IMG/VR virus record: IMGVR_UViG_3300027736_001324
Span: 62,001-126,000 of that record
DNA: 64,000 bases
Origin: a virus
Reading direction: 5' to 3' (one strand)
Positions within the stretch are counted from its first letter, which is position 1; every line of letters starts with the position of its first letter. The notes beneath the pieces were generated by a model, which was given only the letters and a program-made list of their open reading frames with translations, ran no database searches and was not told the DNA's origin. Both the position numbers and the translations under genes were made by a program. Below, piece by piece: positions 1 through 10,967 of the stretch.

Positions 1-3000
1 ACAAATGCTAAAGATTTAGATTACGGCTCACAACCATACTATGGCACTGCGCTAGATTTTAATGATAATCGTGTTACTGTAGGAACTCCTAACTTTGCGC
101 CAACAACTAACGCCAATGACACCAATGGACAAGTAATTACTTATGTAAGTTTAAGTAGCGAACCTGATTGGGCAGTATTTAGAAGTACAAGCGCAATTGT
201 TGATGTTAATAGTTTAGGGCCTATTCAGTTGTTTAGTGCAAGCACCAATCAAACACTAGAGAATTTAGATTATTTTGATCCCTTGCAAGGCAAATTATTG
301 GGGGCTATACAACAAAATATAGATGTTATATCTAATGTAGATCCAGCTGGATATAATAGTCCTAGCTATACCCAGGGTAATTTAGTTTGGGGGCCTGAAA
401 AATTAGGCATGATTTGGTTTAATACCAATAACACTAGATTTATGAATTATCATCAAAATGATGTAACATACAACAGTCAGTGGTGGGGTAGAGTATTCCC
501 GGGAAGTGATGTTTCAGTTTATTCTTGGGTTGTAAGCAATGTGCCGCCGGCACAATATCCAGGTCCTGGTGTACCATTTAGTCCAACTGATTATAGTGTA
601 CAAGGCGTAATTAATGCTGAGGGATTAGTAGTACCTGTTTATTACTTCTGGGCAAGAAACACTAATACTGTGTTTACCCGCAGAGATAAGACATTAGCTG
701 ACACTACATTGCAATTATATATTGCTAACCCACAGGGAACTGGCATTAGTTATTTCTCACCGTTATTACCAAATGTGTTTGGATTATATAACTGTTTTGA
801 TTATGTTAATGGAAATGATACAACATTACATATTGGATATGCAACAGCAAACAATGATGATGTAGCGCATAATCAATATAGTTTGATTAGAGCAAATTAT
901 GCTGATGACTTCTTGCCCGGCGTACCGGGCTCAGGCGCAGCATATCAATATCACGGGGCAGTAGGGATTACAGAGCCAACTAGTCTATACAATAGAATGT
1001 TAGATAGTATGTGTGGCGTAGATAATTTTGGAGCAGTGGTTCCTAATCCGCTATTGCCAAAACTAGTACAAACAGGTGTATTGGCTAAGCCAAGACAAGG
1101 TTTCTTCTACGACAGATTTGGTGCATTACAGAATTATTTACAGTATGCGAATGAAATATTAGCACAGTATCCTATAACTGAAACCAGAAATGCTGCATTT
1201 TTATCAAAAACCGGCACATTCTATGACACTAAAAATTATTGGAATTACATAAACTGGTGGGCAACAGGATATAATAATAATACTAAATCATCATTACAGG
1301 TTTCTATCTACGCAGACTTATCTACGTTGGATGTAGCAGCGGGCACAATTGTTACAGTAGCAGCAAATAGCGCCGGCAATAGCGAAACATACATCTATAA
1401 TGTTGATGGTACCTGGACACGAATTGGATTAACAAACGGCACAATAGAGTTCAGTAGCTATCTTTGGGATTATCCAAGTGCTAAATTAGGGTTTGGTGAT
1501 AATTTCTTTGATACAAACTTATATGATGAATATCCTAGTGAAGAAACACGTAACATAGTTCGTGCATTGAATGAAGAAATATATACCAATGAATTATTAA
1601 TTCATAGAAATAAAAGTTTAATATTATTATTTGAATATATTCAAAGTGAAACTGTTGAAAATCAAAATTATTTACCATGGTTAAACAAAACTTCATTGAT
1701 GGATGTTTCACATACTATTAGAGAATTATTACCATTGGAAGTATTTCGTTCTGATAATCAAGACTTCTTGGCAGGATATATTAATGAAGTTAAACCTTAT
1801 CACGTAGTAATTAAAGAATTCTTATTCAAGTATACAAAAACTGATGTATTTGAAGGAGACATAACTGACTTTGACATTCCATCACAATTTAACACAACTG
1901 TACAGCAATTCATATCTCCTGAGTTAGTATATGCTAATCCAAGTGGCGACAACCAATTCTTGCCAACTGATCCAATATGGCAAACTGCTCCTTATAGCCA
2001 ATGGTTTAGTAATTATGGATTGAGCATAGGATATAGAGTAGAAAACACAGTAGCAGGTGAGACTAATTATCCTATTACTAAATTAGCATCGTATGTTTCA
2101 TTAAGTTCTAACTCACTGTATGTTGATAATGTTAATGGTTTTCCAGTAACCGGTTCAATACTAATTGGGACAGAAGAAATTGCATACAGTTCTATAGATT
2201 TATTAACTAATCAATTATTAGGATTGGCTCGTGGATATAATAGTACTACTATAGAACAACATATTCCCGGCGAACAAATATATATTGATTTGCCAGCAGT
2301 AATAGTATTGAATTCAGGTAGAGGATATACTGAACCTCCTAGAGTTACTGCATATATTGACACTACGGTATATCCTGCACCAAGAGTAGTTGCACAACTT
2401 GAACCTATAATGAGTTTAGATTCAGTTATAGGTGTTAAAGTTTTAAATCCGGGCGAAGGCTATGCAGTTCTCCCAACAATTCAAATTGACCCTGCATTTA
2501 CAATTACATTTAATAGTACAAGTGTTAATGTTGATAATAGTACTATTGAAATAGAAGCACCATTATTACAAACAGGAGATTTATTAATATATAATATCCC
2601 AGCCGGATCTACTAAAATAGGTGGATTAGTTGATGGACAAAAATATTATGTTGGAGTTTTAGAAACTACCCCGTCTACTGTTATTGCATTGTATGATACA
2701 TATTTTACTTTATTAAATGATCACGACAGGGTGCCATTGACTAGTCAGGGTTCAGGAACTCAAACATTAAAAGTAGGAGCAGTAGCATCTTGCATAACAA
2801 GTTCTATTCCAACAAGAGAAAATTCAATAACCTTACGCTATGATAGAACCTCATATACCTCTCAAGTAATTGAGTGGGAACCATCTGGTTATTATGGGTC
2901 TTTTTATGCTGGATCATTCAACGATAGTTTAAGATTATCTTCATCTTCAATATCATTAGAAGCATCAAGCCCTCCAATCAGTTCGGTTTTAGCTAGTGCG

Positions 3001-6000
3001 CAGGGTGTTGGGTTCTCTATTTTAGATGTAGAAAATAATCAAACATTGACTTGGTCATCACGCACAAGAGATACTATACAAACATATGATAATACTACGT
3101 TGTATCCCAATGCGATAAGAATTAATCCAAGTACGGGCGGATCATCAGTAGATGCATTGTTAGGTTCTACCTTAGGATTCTATGTGGGTATGCCTGTGAA
3201 ATTTGTTGGTTCAATTCCAGCTGGTAGTCCAATCGTATCGTCAACTCCAATCGGTGTTACCCCGGAATCTACTACAATATATTATGTTAAGTCATTGCTT
3301 AAGTTACCTAAAATAATAGATGCAGGTTCTTTTGTATTCGGAAAAGTTTATACGATTGTTTCAGTAGGTAATACTGATTTTGTGGCAATAGGTGCTAGTG
3401 CTAATACAGTGGGTGTTGTTTTTACTGCAACTGGCACAGGATCTGGCACAGGTACAGCATCAGACGCAACATTATTAGAAGATACTGGATTTACAATTTC
3501 TGCCACAGTAGATACAGATGGTGTACCGGGCGCTACCTTTTCATTGACAACTGCAACAGTTGGAACCGCAGGGCTTACTTTGTATGTAGGTGAGTTAACT
3601 AATACTGCAATAATGACAGTTAATTATAATGGTATTAGAACAGTAACAGGAACAAGTTCTACAAATAATATCATTACAATACCATTAAATGCTATTGGGG
3701 AAAATGGAACAACAGGATTTTATCAAGGTCTTCCTATATTCTTCACTGGAAACGTATTTGGCGGTGTTGTTGAAAATGACACTTACTATGTAACTACAGT
3801 CATTGACTTGCAGAATTTCACTATGTCTACAATCAATGATCCATTAGTATTAACTGCAACTGCAACTAATGCATCCGGATATGCAATTACATGTAATACA
3901 ACATTGGGATTATCAGTAAATGATCCGATTATATTTACCGGAACAACATTTGGTGGTATAGTTGAAGGCACCATCTATTATGTAAGAGAGTTATTCTCTG
4001 GCAATTCAACATTCTCTATTTCAGCTTCTGTTAATGGAAGTGCAGTTGTTTTAACAACTGATTCAGGTTCATGTACTGTTACTAGTCAGGTTGATACTGT
4101 AGTATTAACTACATCAACCGGATCAATGACATTAAATATGGGCTTGCCAGTAAGTCCCGGACAAGTTAATGGACAACAATTTACATTGTATAAAACATCC
4201 GGGGAATACACTTCAGTATCTGGAACTGTTTCTAATTTAATAGAAAGAAATATTACTGCTACATTGGCTACAGTTAATAGAGTATGTTTAACTACAAACA
4301 GCGGTGGAATAACTAATATTTACACGAACATGGATTTTGATGTTGCTAGTAATATTGGTGGATTAACTACATCCGGCGGTCCATATACAGTTACTGGTAC
4401 AGGAACAACATCAATAACAGTTACCGCTACTTTTTCAAATAATAGATTAAGATGTACTGACACTGACATATTATACGAAGGAATGCCAATATATTTTAGT
4501 GGAACATCATTGGGTGGAGTATCACTTGATGAAGTATATTATGTATTAGATATTGTTAATTCTACTGATTTCACAATATCTGAATCACCTGCAGGATCAG
4601 AATTTGATACGTTAGGTGACAGTGGGTCAATGACTGGTACAGGTGAACCTTATCTAACTGTAGCAGATACATTATCTGATGCTACTGGATTAGTAACATT
4701 AACTCAATCAGTAGGAACTACTCCGACATTTAATGTAAGTTATATATTAGGTGGATATCAAGCTGTTGTTGCCACAGCTGGCACCGGCTATGCTGAAACT
4801 AATATTATAACTATTTTAGGAACTGCTATTGGCGGAACTACTCCTACAAATAATTTATCATTACAAGTATCGGCAGTTAATTCATCAGGCGGAATACTCG
4901 GCACTATTGCAAGTGGTGCTCCTGCAGGCGCAACAGAACAATATTATGTTAAAGTCTATTCTGAAACTCAGTTAGAATTATATGAAAATTCTAACTTAAC
5001 GGTTGCAGTAAGCGGACTAAACTTCCCATATACAGGAATAACAACAACTACTGCAACAGTAGCAACCGCATCTAATAATAGATTTACAGTTGGTAGTTCT
5101 GCTGGCTTCAATTTGAATGATTCTGTTGTGTTTACTGGAACAGTATTTGGTGGAGTCACACTAGGGGAAACTTATTATATTCTAGCTAAACCAACTTCAA
5201 CTACTGTTACTATTTCTACATCAATCGGTGGAACAGTTTTTGATATAACTGCTGATGACACTGGCTCAATGTCAATGGCTAAAGCTGGTGATTTTGCGTT
5301 GTTACCAGAACCGTTCTTCTTTGATGCATCTGTTGTAAAATATAATAATCGTCTATATCAATGTATTATTAGCAATAATGACCAAGACTTTATCTTTGGC
5401 AAGTGGGAATTGTTGCAAGCTGGAAACTATAACTTAAATGCACTAGATAGAATTGTTGGTTACTATAAGCCGAACAAAACAAATACTGAAGCATGGGCAC
5501 AATATATTAATATGCCCGGTGATGACTTGACGCAGTTAGTATCTGGAATAACATATCCAAATGCAACATACTTAGGTAATCCGTTTGCCCCAGCAGACGA
5601 ATTCACACTTGATACTATCTTAACTGATAGGCCATTCTATGCCACTGGATTAGATTTGAAAGCTGTAATTTGGAATGGCACAACTTATATTAGTGCAGCA
5701 GATACAACTTCATATACTTCATTGAATGTAAGTGCAAATAGTGTAACCTGGGCTATAACACAACTATCAAATTCAACTATCAATGTTACTGACATGATAT
5801 TTAATGGTTTGTATTATGTTATGACATGTAATAACAGTGCAACTCCTGTATTAACAAGTACAGATGGAATTAATTGGAGTACTATTACTTCATACACTCC
5901 ATATGGATTAACAGCTACTACGATACCATTATCATTGAATAGCATAGTGTATCAGACTAGTTTGCCATATGTTGCAGTAGGAAATACTATTCTTATTTGT

Positions 6001-9000
6001 GCTGATGTAATAAATCTAGCAGCATGGACTGAAGTTTACAGATTGCCAACTACAGCTACATTTAACGGCAACCCAGTTGCGGTAACTAATGTACTTAACG
6101 GAGTTACTTATGCACATACAACTGGTTACACTGGATTTGTTGCAGTTGGTTTAGGACAAACACCGTCTGGTTCTAATTTAGTTAATGTAGCATTAATATA
6201 TACTAGCGTTGATGGAATTACTTGGAATCAAGTAACATTCAATGCTACAACATACGGGTTTAATGCAATCGCATCTAACGGACAAACAATTGCAGCAGTC
6301 GGTGATCATGGCATCATCTACACAAGTACCAATGCAATTACTTGGTTTGCACAATCATCTGGAACTGTTCGTAATCTAACTAACATCATTTGGGACAGTG
6401 TTAATAATGTATTTGTTGCGCTTGGTGAAAACGGTGTAATTTTAACTTCTGATATATTTGGCATTACATGGACTGCCCGAACATCAGGCACAACTGAAAC
6501 ACTAGAAAGCGTTGTTTGGAACAATGATGATAGTGAATATGTAGTAGTTGGTTTAAACAATACTGTATTGAGAAGTACCGACCTGACCACATGGACATCA
6601 ACATCTAATTTTGTAACTCCAGAAGCTGTGTACACCGTACAGGGGGATGCATTTACAGCAGGTTACGGTCCAGAAGAAATGGTACCAGGCATAGTGTCTG
6701 ATACGATTACGATGATTACTAATACTCGTCCTGGATCAAACTGGGATGAAACAATATATCAACATGTTGGATATGGTGTAGTTTCTTTAGAATTGACTCC
6801 AACCTCAGGAAATCAAGTTGAATATAGTTTTGTCAACGCAACAATTGTTCCAACTCAAGTTAGTGTATTTGTAATAGATTACGCTACTGGATTAAGCACC
6901 ACTTTATATGAAGGTATTGATTATTCAGTTGATTGGATTAATAAAATAGTAACATTAGATACTCCTATTAATTACATTACTCCGGGTACTGATACTTTAC
7001 GCATTGACGTATATGAAGTTGGTAATGGAGATCAATTAGTTAAAGCAAATACAGAAACTGATCCTATCAGATTAAATTCAACAACAGGCTTCCATGAAAT
7101 TTATGTTAATGCAAATTATACTGCTGGTATATATCAAGGATCAGGGGTAATTAGACCCACTACTGAACCATTAAAAGCAATTGCACTTTTAACTAACGGA
7201 ACATCTGATGCGATAACTTGTGATTCTGTAGAAAACTTTGTGTTGAATAGTCCAATAACATTTAGCGGAACAGTATTTGGTAATATTGTAGAAGATCAAG
7301 TTTATTATGTTAAATCTATTAGTGGTGCAACAAACAGAATTACTATATCATTGACTGTCAACGGTGATACTTTTGCATTGGCTGATGCCACAGGATCCAT
7401 GACTGCAATTATACAAGTGGGTACTGGTATTGTGTGGACTCCCCCTGCAATGTATCACAATGGATCTCCGTTGACATTGGGTACTACTAGTATCGTTACT
7501 AGAACAAAATCAACTACTAATACTATCACAACCAATTCAACCGGAACGATGGTACCAAATCAATCAATCGTATTCAGTAATACAATGTTTGGGGATGTAA
7601 TTGTACCACAACAAGTGTATTATGTAAAAACAGTATATGATGCAAATGAGTTTACTGTATCAGAAACTCAAGGTGGAGATACATTAGAATTATCTGATGC
7701 AACCGGCGGCGCAATATTCATTACCAATGATTATGCAATCGGATTAGCAGATAATGGTGTCACTGCATCAATTATGCTAGCAGCAGATTATGATGTTACT
7801 ATAGATTATCTAGCATATACTTTAATGGGTGAAACATTGCCTATACAGTATGGTTATACATTGCCAATAGTAGAAACATTTGTCGGTGATGCTGTTGGAA
7901 CAGCATCATTCACTTTGACTAACTATTTGGGAGGAACTAACCCAACAAATGCAATTGTGGAAATTAATGGGGTAAGACAGAATAATTCTGCATACACAAT
8001 AAATGATATTAATAATACAATATTATTTTATAGTCCACCATCTGATGGAGATGTTATTTCAGTAACCACATATAACTTAACTGACCGTCAATATTTTAAT
8101 ACACAATACAATATTACAAGTTCCGGAGCAGGTGTAGCAAGTATTACAATAAGCAATACTACTGCAACAGCAATACCGTTTGATTACAGTGTTCTTGCTG
8201 GAAGTTTTGTTATTGGACAACTTTATACTATACAATCACTTAACGATGATGCATATCCTACTCCCGGAGCAAATACAAATTTCACTTTAATTGGGGCCTC
8301 TTCAAATACAGTAGGCGTTACATTTACTGCAACCGGCCCCGGAACTGGAACTGGATCAGCGATAATTGCCGGCAATGGATTTGATGCTACACAACAAACT
8401 GTATTACAAACGGCCGGATCATTTGTTTTGACTAATGTTTATTCTATTGTAACATTAGGAACAACGACTAATACACAATGGAATACTATTGCAGGAACAT
8501 CCGGCGTAACTTACAGCGTTGGTAGTACTTTTACTTGTGCTAATATTGGTACAGGTTTGGGGAACGGAACGGCCTATGCTTACTCATCTGGCTTGTATAG
8601 TCAATCATTATATTATTTGACATTGGCTTCAGGTACTACAAGTTCATTGATAATTAATAGTTCTATTGTATTTGAAAATGTAATAGGTGGAATAGTTGCT
8701 GGACAAACATATTATATAACAGAAATATTAAATTCTACTGACTTTGTTATCTCAAGTCAAGTGGGAGGATTACCATACGAAGTTACCACTGACAGTGGAG
8801 CAATGACTAGTGTTGTTGGTGAGCTAACTGTTTCTAACATTGTTGGAATAGATAATTCTATCACTACTCCTGTTGCAATTACTGTTTCAGGAACTATAGC
8901 CGCGGATGATTCAGTAATTTGTAGCACTACAAGTAATTTAACTGTTGGACAAGATATAATATTTAAAGCAGCAATTATAGGAGTTACTGAAGGAATAGTA

Positions 9001-10800
9001 AACAGTTATCAATATCAAATTATTGATTTAGGTACTACTACTAATGCTGAATGGAATGACATTGCATTAACGTCCGGTGTTACATATGAAGTAGGTAGCA
9101 CGTTCACCGTGCTTGCAGCTTCAGCAGCAGCGGGAACCGGCACTGTGTTACTTACTAATTTAGGTGGTATCAGCACACTTGGTGAAGTTTATTTTGTTAG
9201 AGCATTATTAGATAGCACACATTTTACTATAGAAGATCAATATGGTAATATAATTGAACTTACTGATACCTCAGGTAATTCATTATATGCATACAGCGGA
9301 GGCTTAGTAGCAGTTAGAGTTATAACTGGAATTGATCACGGTTTAACAGAAAATTCATTAATTCGTATTGACGGTGTAGTTGGATCAACCCAGTTAAACA
9401 ACAATACATATTATGCTAGAATAATAAGTAATACTGAATTTGATTTGTATACCTATCCATACAATCCTGCATATGGAGCTATTAATTACCCGGTCGTTGC
9501 AATATCTGCATATATCTCAGGTGGATATGCATGGTTAGATCAATTGTTTACTATTGCTACTACTGTAACAATTGGAACAAATTCTACTAATAACAGAATT
9601 GCTGTACAAGACGGAACTAAATTAATACATGGAACTCCGGTATACTTTACTCAATTTGGCGCTACTCAAAATGAAGATATATTGGGTAATATTTTAGCAC
9701 AGCATGAATATTATGTGTATGAAATTACACCGGCAACAAGTGTAGATGATTTTGTAATAGGGTACCAGTATCAAATTTTAGAATTGGGTGATACTGACTG
9801 GAACTTTGTTGCAGGTACAGTAGACGTTGATTATGTTGTAGAGGATATAATTACAGTTGAGGATGTTGATTCAGGAACAACAGGCGTTGCAAGTAGTTTA
9901 CAAGAATTTACTATTAGCGAAACTCGCTATCCAAATGAATCAATTTTTGCAGTAACAACAGCTACAGGTGTAGTAAATGTTTCTCAATTCCAACAAATCA
10001 ATGTTGATAGATTGTGGGTAACTGTAAATGGTTTACGAGTTCCGGCGTCGTCATTGAGACTAAATGAATATAATAATTTAAGTATTTTGACAACTATTCA
10101 AACTGGCGATGTAGTTATTATAACTAGTATGATGCCAACAGCTACTCCAAATGAAGAAACTTATTTATTAAATGTAACTACAAGCAATCAGCCATCTGTA
10201 TATAGAGCAAATTCACAGACTAGAACTTGGTTAACTCACCCATTAGAATACACTGATACTTTGATTTATTTAAATGATGTAAGTCGTATAACCGATACTA
10301 TTGTTCAGGATGTAACGTGTCCAGTTGCTGTAGACGGGTTATATAATATTGGATTAACTTCTAATAAGAACGTAATATGTCATTTGACAGTTTATAACAA
10401 TACAACTTCTACCTTAGTGGACCCAGTAAATTATTCAACAATTGTTGTAGATACCGCTCCAATATTGCAAATTTCTGCTCAAGTTTCAGTTGGGGATTCA
10501 TTGACAATCACTTCAGTTGAAGGTAGATTATTATATGTCAATGGGGAGCAAATTGGATTCAGAGAATGTGATTTGACCAACAATACAGTCAGTGATTTGC
10601 AACGCGGAACAAACGGCACAGGTACACAGACTTATATTCCGTTATATTCTGAAGCATACGGATTGGTTCCAAATAATCGTATGACAGACGTACTATATTC
10701 TTCTGCGTGGAATTCTTATGTATACAATACAGTTGAGGGCGATCCGTTGCAGATTAGTGACACATTGGGAGCAGGTTTCTTAAGAACGGATAGAACTTAA
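1..10800 (+). CDS. Giant modular virion protein (partial, 5' end outside window)
   Basis: The frame is open from base 1, so the start lies upstream; at least about 3,599 residues are visible. I do not recognise the whole protein. The first ~2.3 kb encodes a non-repetitive region rich in Asn, Tyr and Trp. From about 3.2 to 9.3 kb it is built of at least eight copies of a ~55-residue beta module (pattern FTGTxFGGxxxxxxYYV, then FTIS, then TTDSGSM) and five copies of a second module beginning AGSFVxGxxYTI or YQYQIxxLG. Between about 5.86 and 6.61 kb, several SxDGxTW-type blades resemble a BNR/Ycf48-like beta-propeller. There are no membrane segments. Position next to fibre-like genes under late promoters supports a tail, baseplate or fibre role. 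That role is inferred from context and repeat architecture, not from a known family. Confidence 0.75.
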   Translation, partial: TNAKDLDYGSQPYYGTALDFNDNRVTVGTPNFAPTTNANDTNGQVITYVSLSSEPDWAVFRSTSAIVDVNSLGPIQLFSASTNQTLENLDYFDPLQGKLLGAIQQNIDVISNVDPAGYNSPSYTQGNLVWGPEKLGMIWFNTNNTRFMNYHQNDVTYNSQWWGRVFPGSDVSVYSWVVSNVPPAQYPGPGVPFSPTDYSVQGVINAEGLVVPVYYFWARNTNTVFTRRDKTLADTTLQLYIANPQGTGISYFSPLLPNVFGLYNCFDYVNGNDTTLHIGYATANNDDVAHNQYSLIRANYADDFLPGVPGSGAAYQYHGAVGITEPTSLYNRMLDSMCGVDNFGAVVPNPLLPKLVQTGVLAKPRQGFFYDRFGALQNYLQYANEILAQYPITETRNAAFLSKTGTFYDTKNYWNYINWWATGYNNNTKSSLQVSIYADLSTLDVAAGTIVTVAANSAGNSETYIYNVDGTWTRIGLTNGTIEFSSYLWDYPSAKLGFGDNFFDTNLYDEYPSEETRNIVRALNEEIYTNELLIHRNKSLILLFEYIQSETVENQNYLPWLNKTSLMDVSHTIRELLPLEVFRSDNQDFLAGYINEVKPYHVVIKEFLFKYTKTDVFEGDITDFDIPSQFNTTVQQFISPELVYANPSGDNQFLPTDPIWQTAPYSQWFSNYGLSIGYRVENTVAGETNYPITKLASYVSLSSNSLYVDNVNGFPVTGSILIGTEEIAYSSIDLLTNQLLGLARGYNSTTIEQHIPGEQIYIDLPAVIVLNSGRGYTEPPRVTAYIDTTVYPAPRVVAQLEPIMSLDSVIGVKVLNPGEGYAVLPTIQIDPAFTITFNSTSVNVDNSTIEIEAPLLQTGDLLIYNIPAGSTKIGGLVDGQKYYVGVLETTPSTVIALYDTYFTLLNDHDRVPLTSQGSGTQTLKVGAVASCITSSIPTRENSITLRYDRTSYTSQVIEWEPSGYYGSFYAGSFNDSLRLSSSSISLEASSPPISSVLASAQGVGFSILDVENNQTLTWSSRTRDTIQTYDNTTLYPNAIRINPSTGGSSVDALLGSTLGFYVGMPVKFVGSIPAGSPIVSSTPIGVTPESTTIYYVKSLLKLPKIIDAGSFVFGKVYTIVSVGNTDFVAIGASANTVGVVFTATGTGSGTGTASDATLLEDTGFTISATVDTDGVPGATFSLTTATVGTAGLTLYVGELTNTAIMTVNYNGIRTVTGTSSTNNIITIPLNAIGENGTTGFYQGLPIFFTGNVFGGVVENDTYYVTTVIDLQNFTMSTINDPLVLTATATNASGYAITCNTTLGLSVNDPIIFTGTTFGGIVEGTIYYVRELFSGNSTFSISASVNGSAVVLTTDSGSCTVTSQVDTVVLTTSTGSMTLNMGLPVSPGQVNGQQFTLYKTSGEYTSVSGTVSNLIERNITATLATVNRVCLTTNSGGITNIYTNMDFDVASNIGGLTTSGGPYTVTGTGTTSITVTATFSNNRLRCTDTDILYEGMPIYFSGTSLGGVSLDEVYYVLDIVNSTDFTISESPAGSEFDTLGDSGSMTGTGEPYLTVADTLSDATGLVTLTQSVGTTPTFNVSYILGGYQAVVATAGTGYAETNIITILGTAIGGTTPTNNLSLQVSAVNSSGGILGTIASGAPAGATEQYYVKVYSETQLELYENSNLTVAVSGLNFPYTGITTTTATVATASNNRFTVGSSAGFNLNDSVVFTGTVFGGVTLGETYYILAKPTSTTVTISTSIGGTVFDITADDTGSMSMAKAGDFALLPEPFFFDASVVKYNNRLYQCIISNNDQDFIFGKWELLQAGNYNLNALDRIVGYYKPNKTNTEAWAQYINMPGDDLTQLVSGITYPNATYLGNPFAPADEFTLDTILTDRPFYATGLDLKAVIWNGTTYISAADTTSYTSLNVSANSVTWAITQLSNSTINVTDMIFNGLYYVMTCNNSATPVLTSTDGINWSTITSYTPYGLTATTIPLSLNSIVYQTSLPYVAVGNTILICADVINLAAWTEVYRLPTTATFNGNPVAVTNVLNGVTYAHTTGYTGFVAVGLGQTPSGSNLVNVALIYTSVDGITWNQVTFNATTYGFNAIASNGQTIAAVGDHGIIYTSTNAITWFAQSSGTVRNLTNIIWDSVNNVFVALGENGVILTSDIFGITWTARTSGTTETLESVVWNNDDSEYVVVGLNNTVLRSTDLTTWTSTSNFVTPEAVYTVQGDAFTAGYGPEEMVPGIVSDTITMITNTRPGSNWDETIYQHVGYGVVSLELTPTSGNQVEYSFVNATIVPTQVSVFVIDYATGLSTTLYEGIDYSVDWINKIVTLDTPINYITPGTDTLRIDVYEVGNGDQLVKANTETDPIRLNSTTGFHEIYVNANYTAGIYQGSGVIRPTTEPLKAIALLTNGTSDAITCDSVENFVLNSPITFSGTVFGNIVEDQVYYVKSISGATNRITISLTVNGDTFALADATGSMTAIIQVGTGIVWTPPAMYHNGSPLTLGTTSIVTRTKSTTNTITTNSTGTMVPNQSIVFSNTMFGDVIVPQQVYYVKTVYDANEFTVSETQGGDTLELSDATGGAIFITNDYAIGLADNGVTASIMLAADYDVTIDYLAYTLMGETLPIQYGYTLPIVETFVGDAVGTASFTLTNYLGGTNPTNAIVEINGVRQNNSAYTINDINNTILFYSPPSDGDVISVTTYNLTDRQYFNTQYNITSSGAGVASITISNTTATAIPFDYSVLAGSFVIGQLYTIQSLNDDAYPTPGANTNFTLIGASSNTVGVTFTATGPGTGTGSAIIAGNGFDATQQTVLQTAGSFVLTNVYSIVTLGTTTNTQWNTIAGTSGVTYSVGSTFTCANIGTGLGNGTAYAYSSGLYSQSLYYLTLASGTTSSLIINSSIVFENVIGGIVAGQTYYITEILNSTDFVISSQVGGLPYEVTTDSGAMTSVVGELTVSNIVGIDNSITTPVAITVSGTIAADDSVICSTTSNLTVGQDIIFKAAIIGVTEGIVNSYQYQIIDLGTTTNAEWNDIALTSGVTYEVGSTFTVLAASAAAGTGTVLLTNLGGISTLGEVYFVRALLDSTHFTIEDQYGNIIELTDTSGNSLYAYSGGLVAVRVITGIDHGLTENSLIRIDGVVGSTQLNNNTYYARIISNTEFDLYTYPYNPAYGAINYPVVAISAYISGGYAWLDQLFTIATTVTIGTNSTNNRIAVQDGTKLIHGTPVYFTQFGATQNEDILGNILAQHEYYVYEITPATSVDDFVIGYQYQILELGDTDWNFVAGTVDVDYVVEDIITVEDVDSGTTGVASSLQEFTISETRYPNESIFAVTTATGVVNVSQFQQINVDRLWVTVNGLRVPASSLRLNEYNNLSILTTIQTGDVVIITSMMPTATPNEETYLLNVTTSNQPSVYRANSQTRTWLTHPLEYTDTLIYLNDVSRITDTIVQDVTCPVAVDGLYNIGLTSNKNVICHLTVYNNTTSTLVDPVNYSTIVVDTAPILQISAQVSVGDSLTITSVEGRLLYVNGEQIGFRECDLTNNTVSDLQRGTNGTGTQTYIPLYSEAYGLVPNNRMTDVLYSSAWNSYVYNTVEGDPLQISDTLGAGFLRTDRT
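3178..9285 (+). repeat. Two interleaved protein-repeat families within the giant virion gene
   Basis: Family A (FTGTxFGG...YYV...FTIS...GSM) can be read at about 3.73, 3.92, 4.48, 5.12, 7.25, 7.56, 8.66 and 8.95 kb. Family B (AGSFVxGxxYTI... or YQIxxLGTTTNxxW...GSTFT) can be read at about 3.33, 8.20, 8.41, 9.00 and, just beyond this span, 9.75 kb. The B copy at about 9.00 kb sits inside an A copy: the A front half is at 8.95 kb and the A back half (GEVYFVRALLDSTHFTIED) at 9.18 kb. The copies are diverged at the DNA level, so this is old modular duplication. Confidence 0.75.
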
Positions 10801-10801
10801 A

Positions 10802-10810
10802 GATAAATAA
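10802..10810 (+). promoter_or_regulatory. Late-type promoter motif GATAAATAA
   Basis: This matches the T4 late promoter core (TATAAATA) with a G at the first position, as at 11589, 54935 and 58919. It lies immediately after the giant gene's stop codon and 4 nt before the ATG at 10815. A transcript from here would start near that ATG and serve the 10968 gene. Confidence 0.5.
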
Positions 10811-10814
10811 ATAT

Positions 10815-10967
10815 ATGAACGAAAAACTGGAAGAAAACAAAGAACAAACGCCCGTGGCACAGGAGAAAAAACCCAATGAACACGGGGGTTTTTACTTTTC
10901 TTCCAGCGTAAAGATAACGGACCCAAATACTAAGGAAGTCTTAGTACATACACGAGGCGATAATTAA
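10815..10967 (+). CDS. 50-residue hypothetical virion-region protein
   Basis: ATG at 10815, TAA at 10965-10967, directly abutting the next ATG at 10968. The protein begins MNEKLEENKEQT and ends VKITDPNTKEVLVHTRGDN. The N-terminal half is charged and probably disordered. The C-terminal half (GGFYFSSSVKITDPNTKEVLV) echoes the N-terminus of the next protein (GFIKIYDPNNGEIFV). It lies in the late structural block and no catalytic motif is visible. It could be a small accessory virion protein; function unknown. Confidence 0.65.
   Translation: MNEKLEENKEQTPVAQEKKPNEHGGFYFSSSVKITDPNTKEVLVHTRGDN

Noticed and set aside
3786-3974. Short minus-strand ORFs across the giant structural gene (also near 4968 and 6318)
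   Set aside because: They are antisense to a continuous long coding frame with repeat structure, have no ribosome-binding sites, and their residues mirror the plus-strand repeats.
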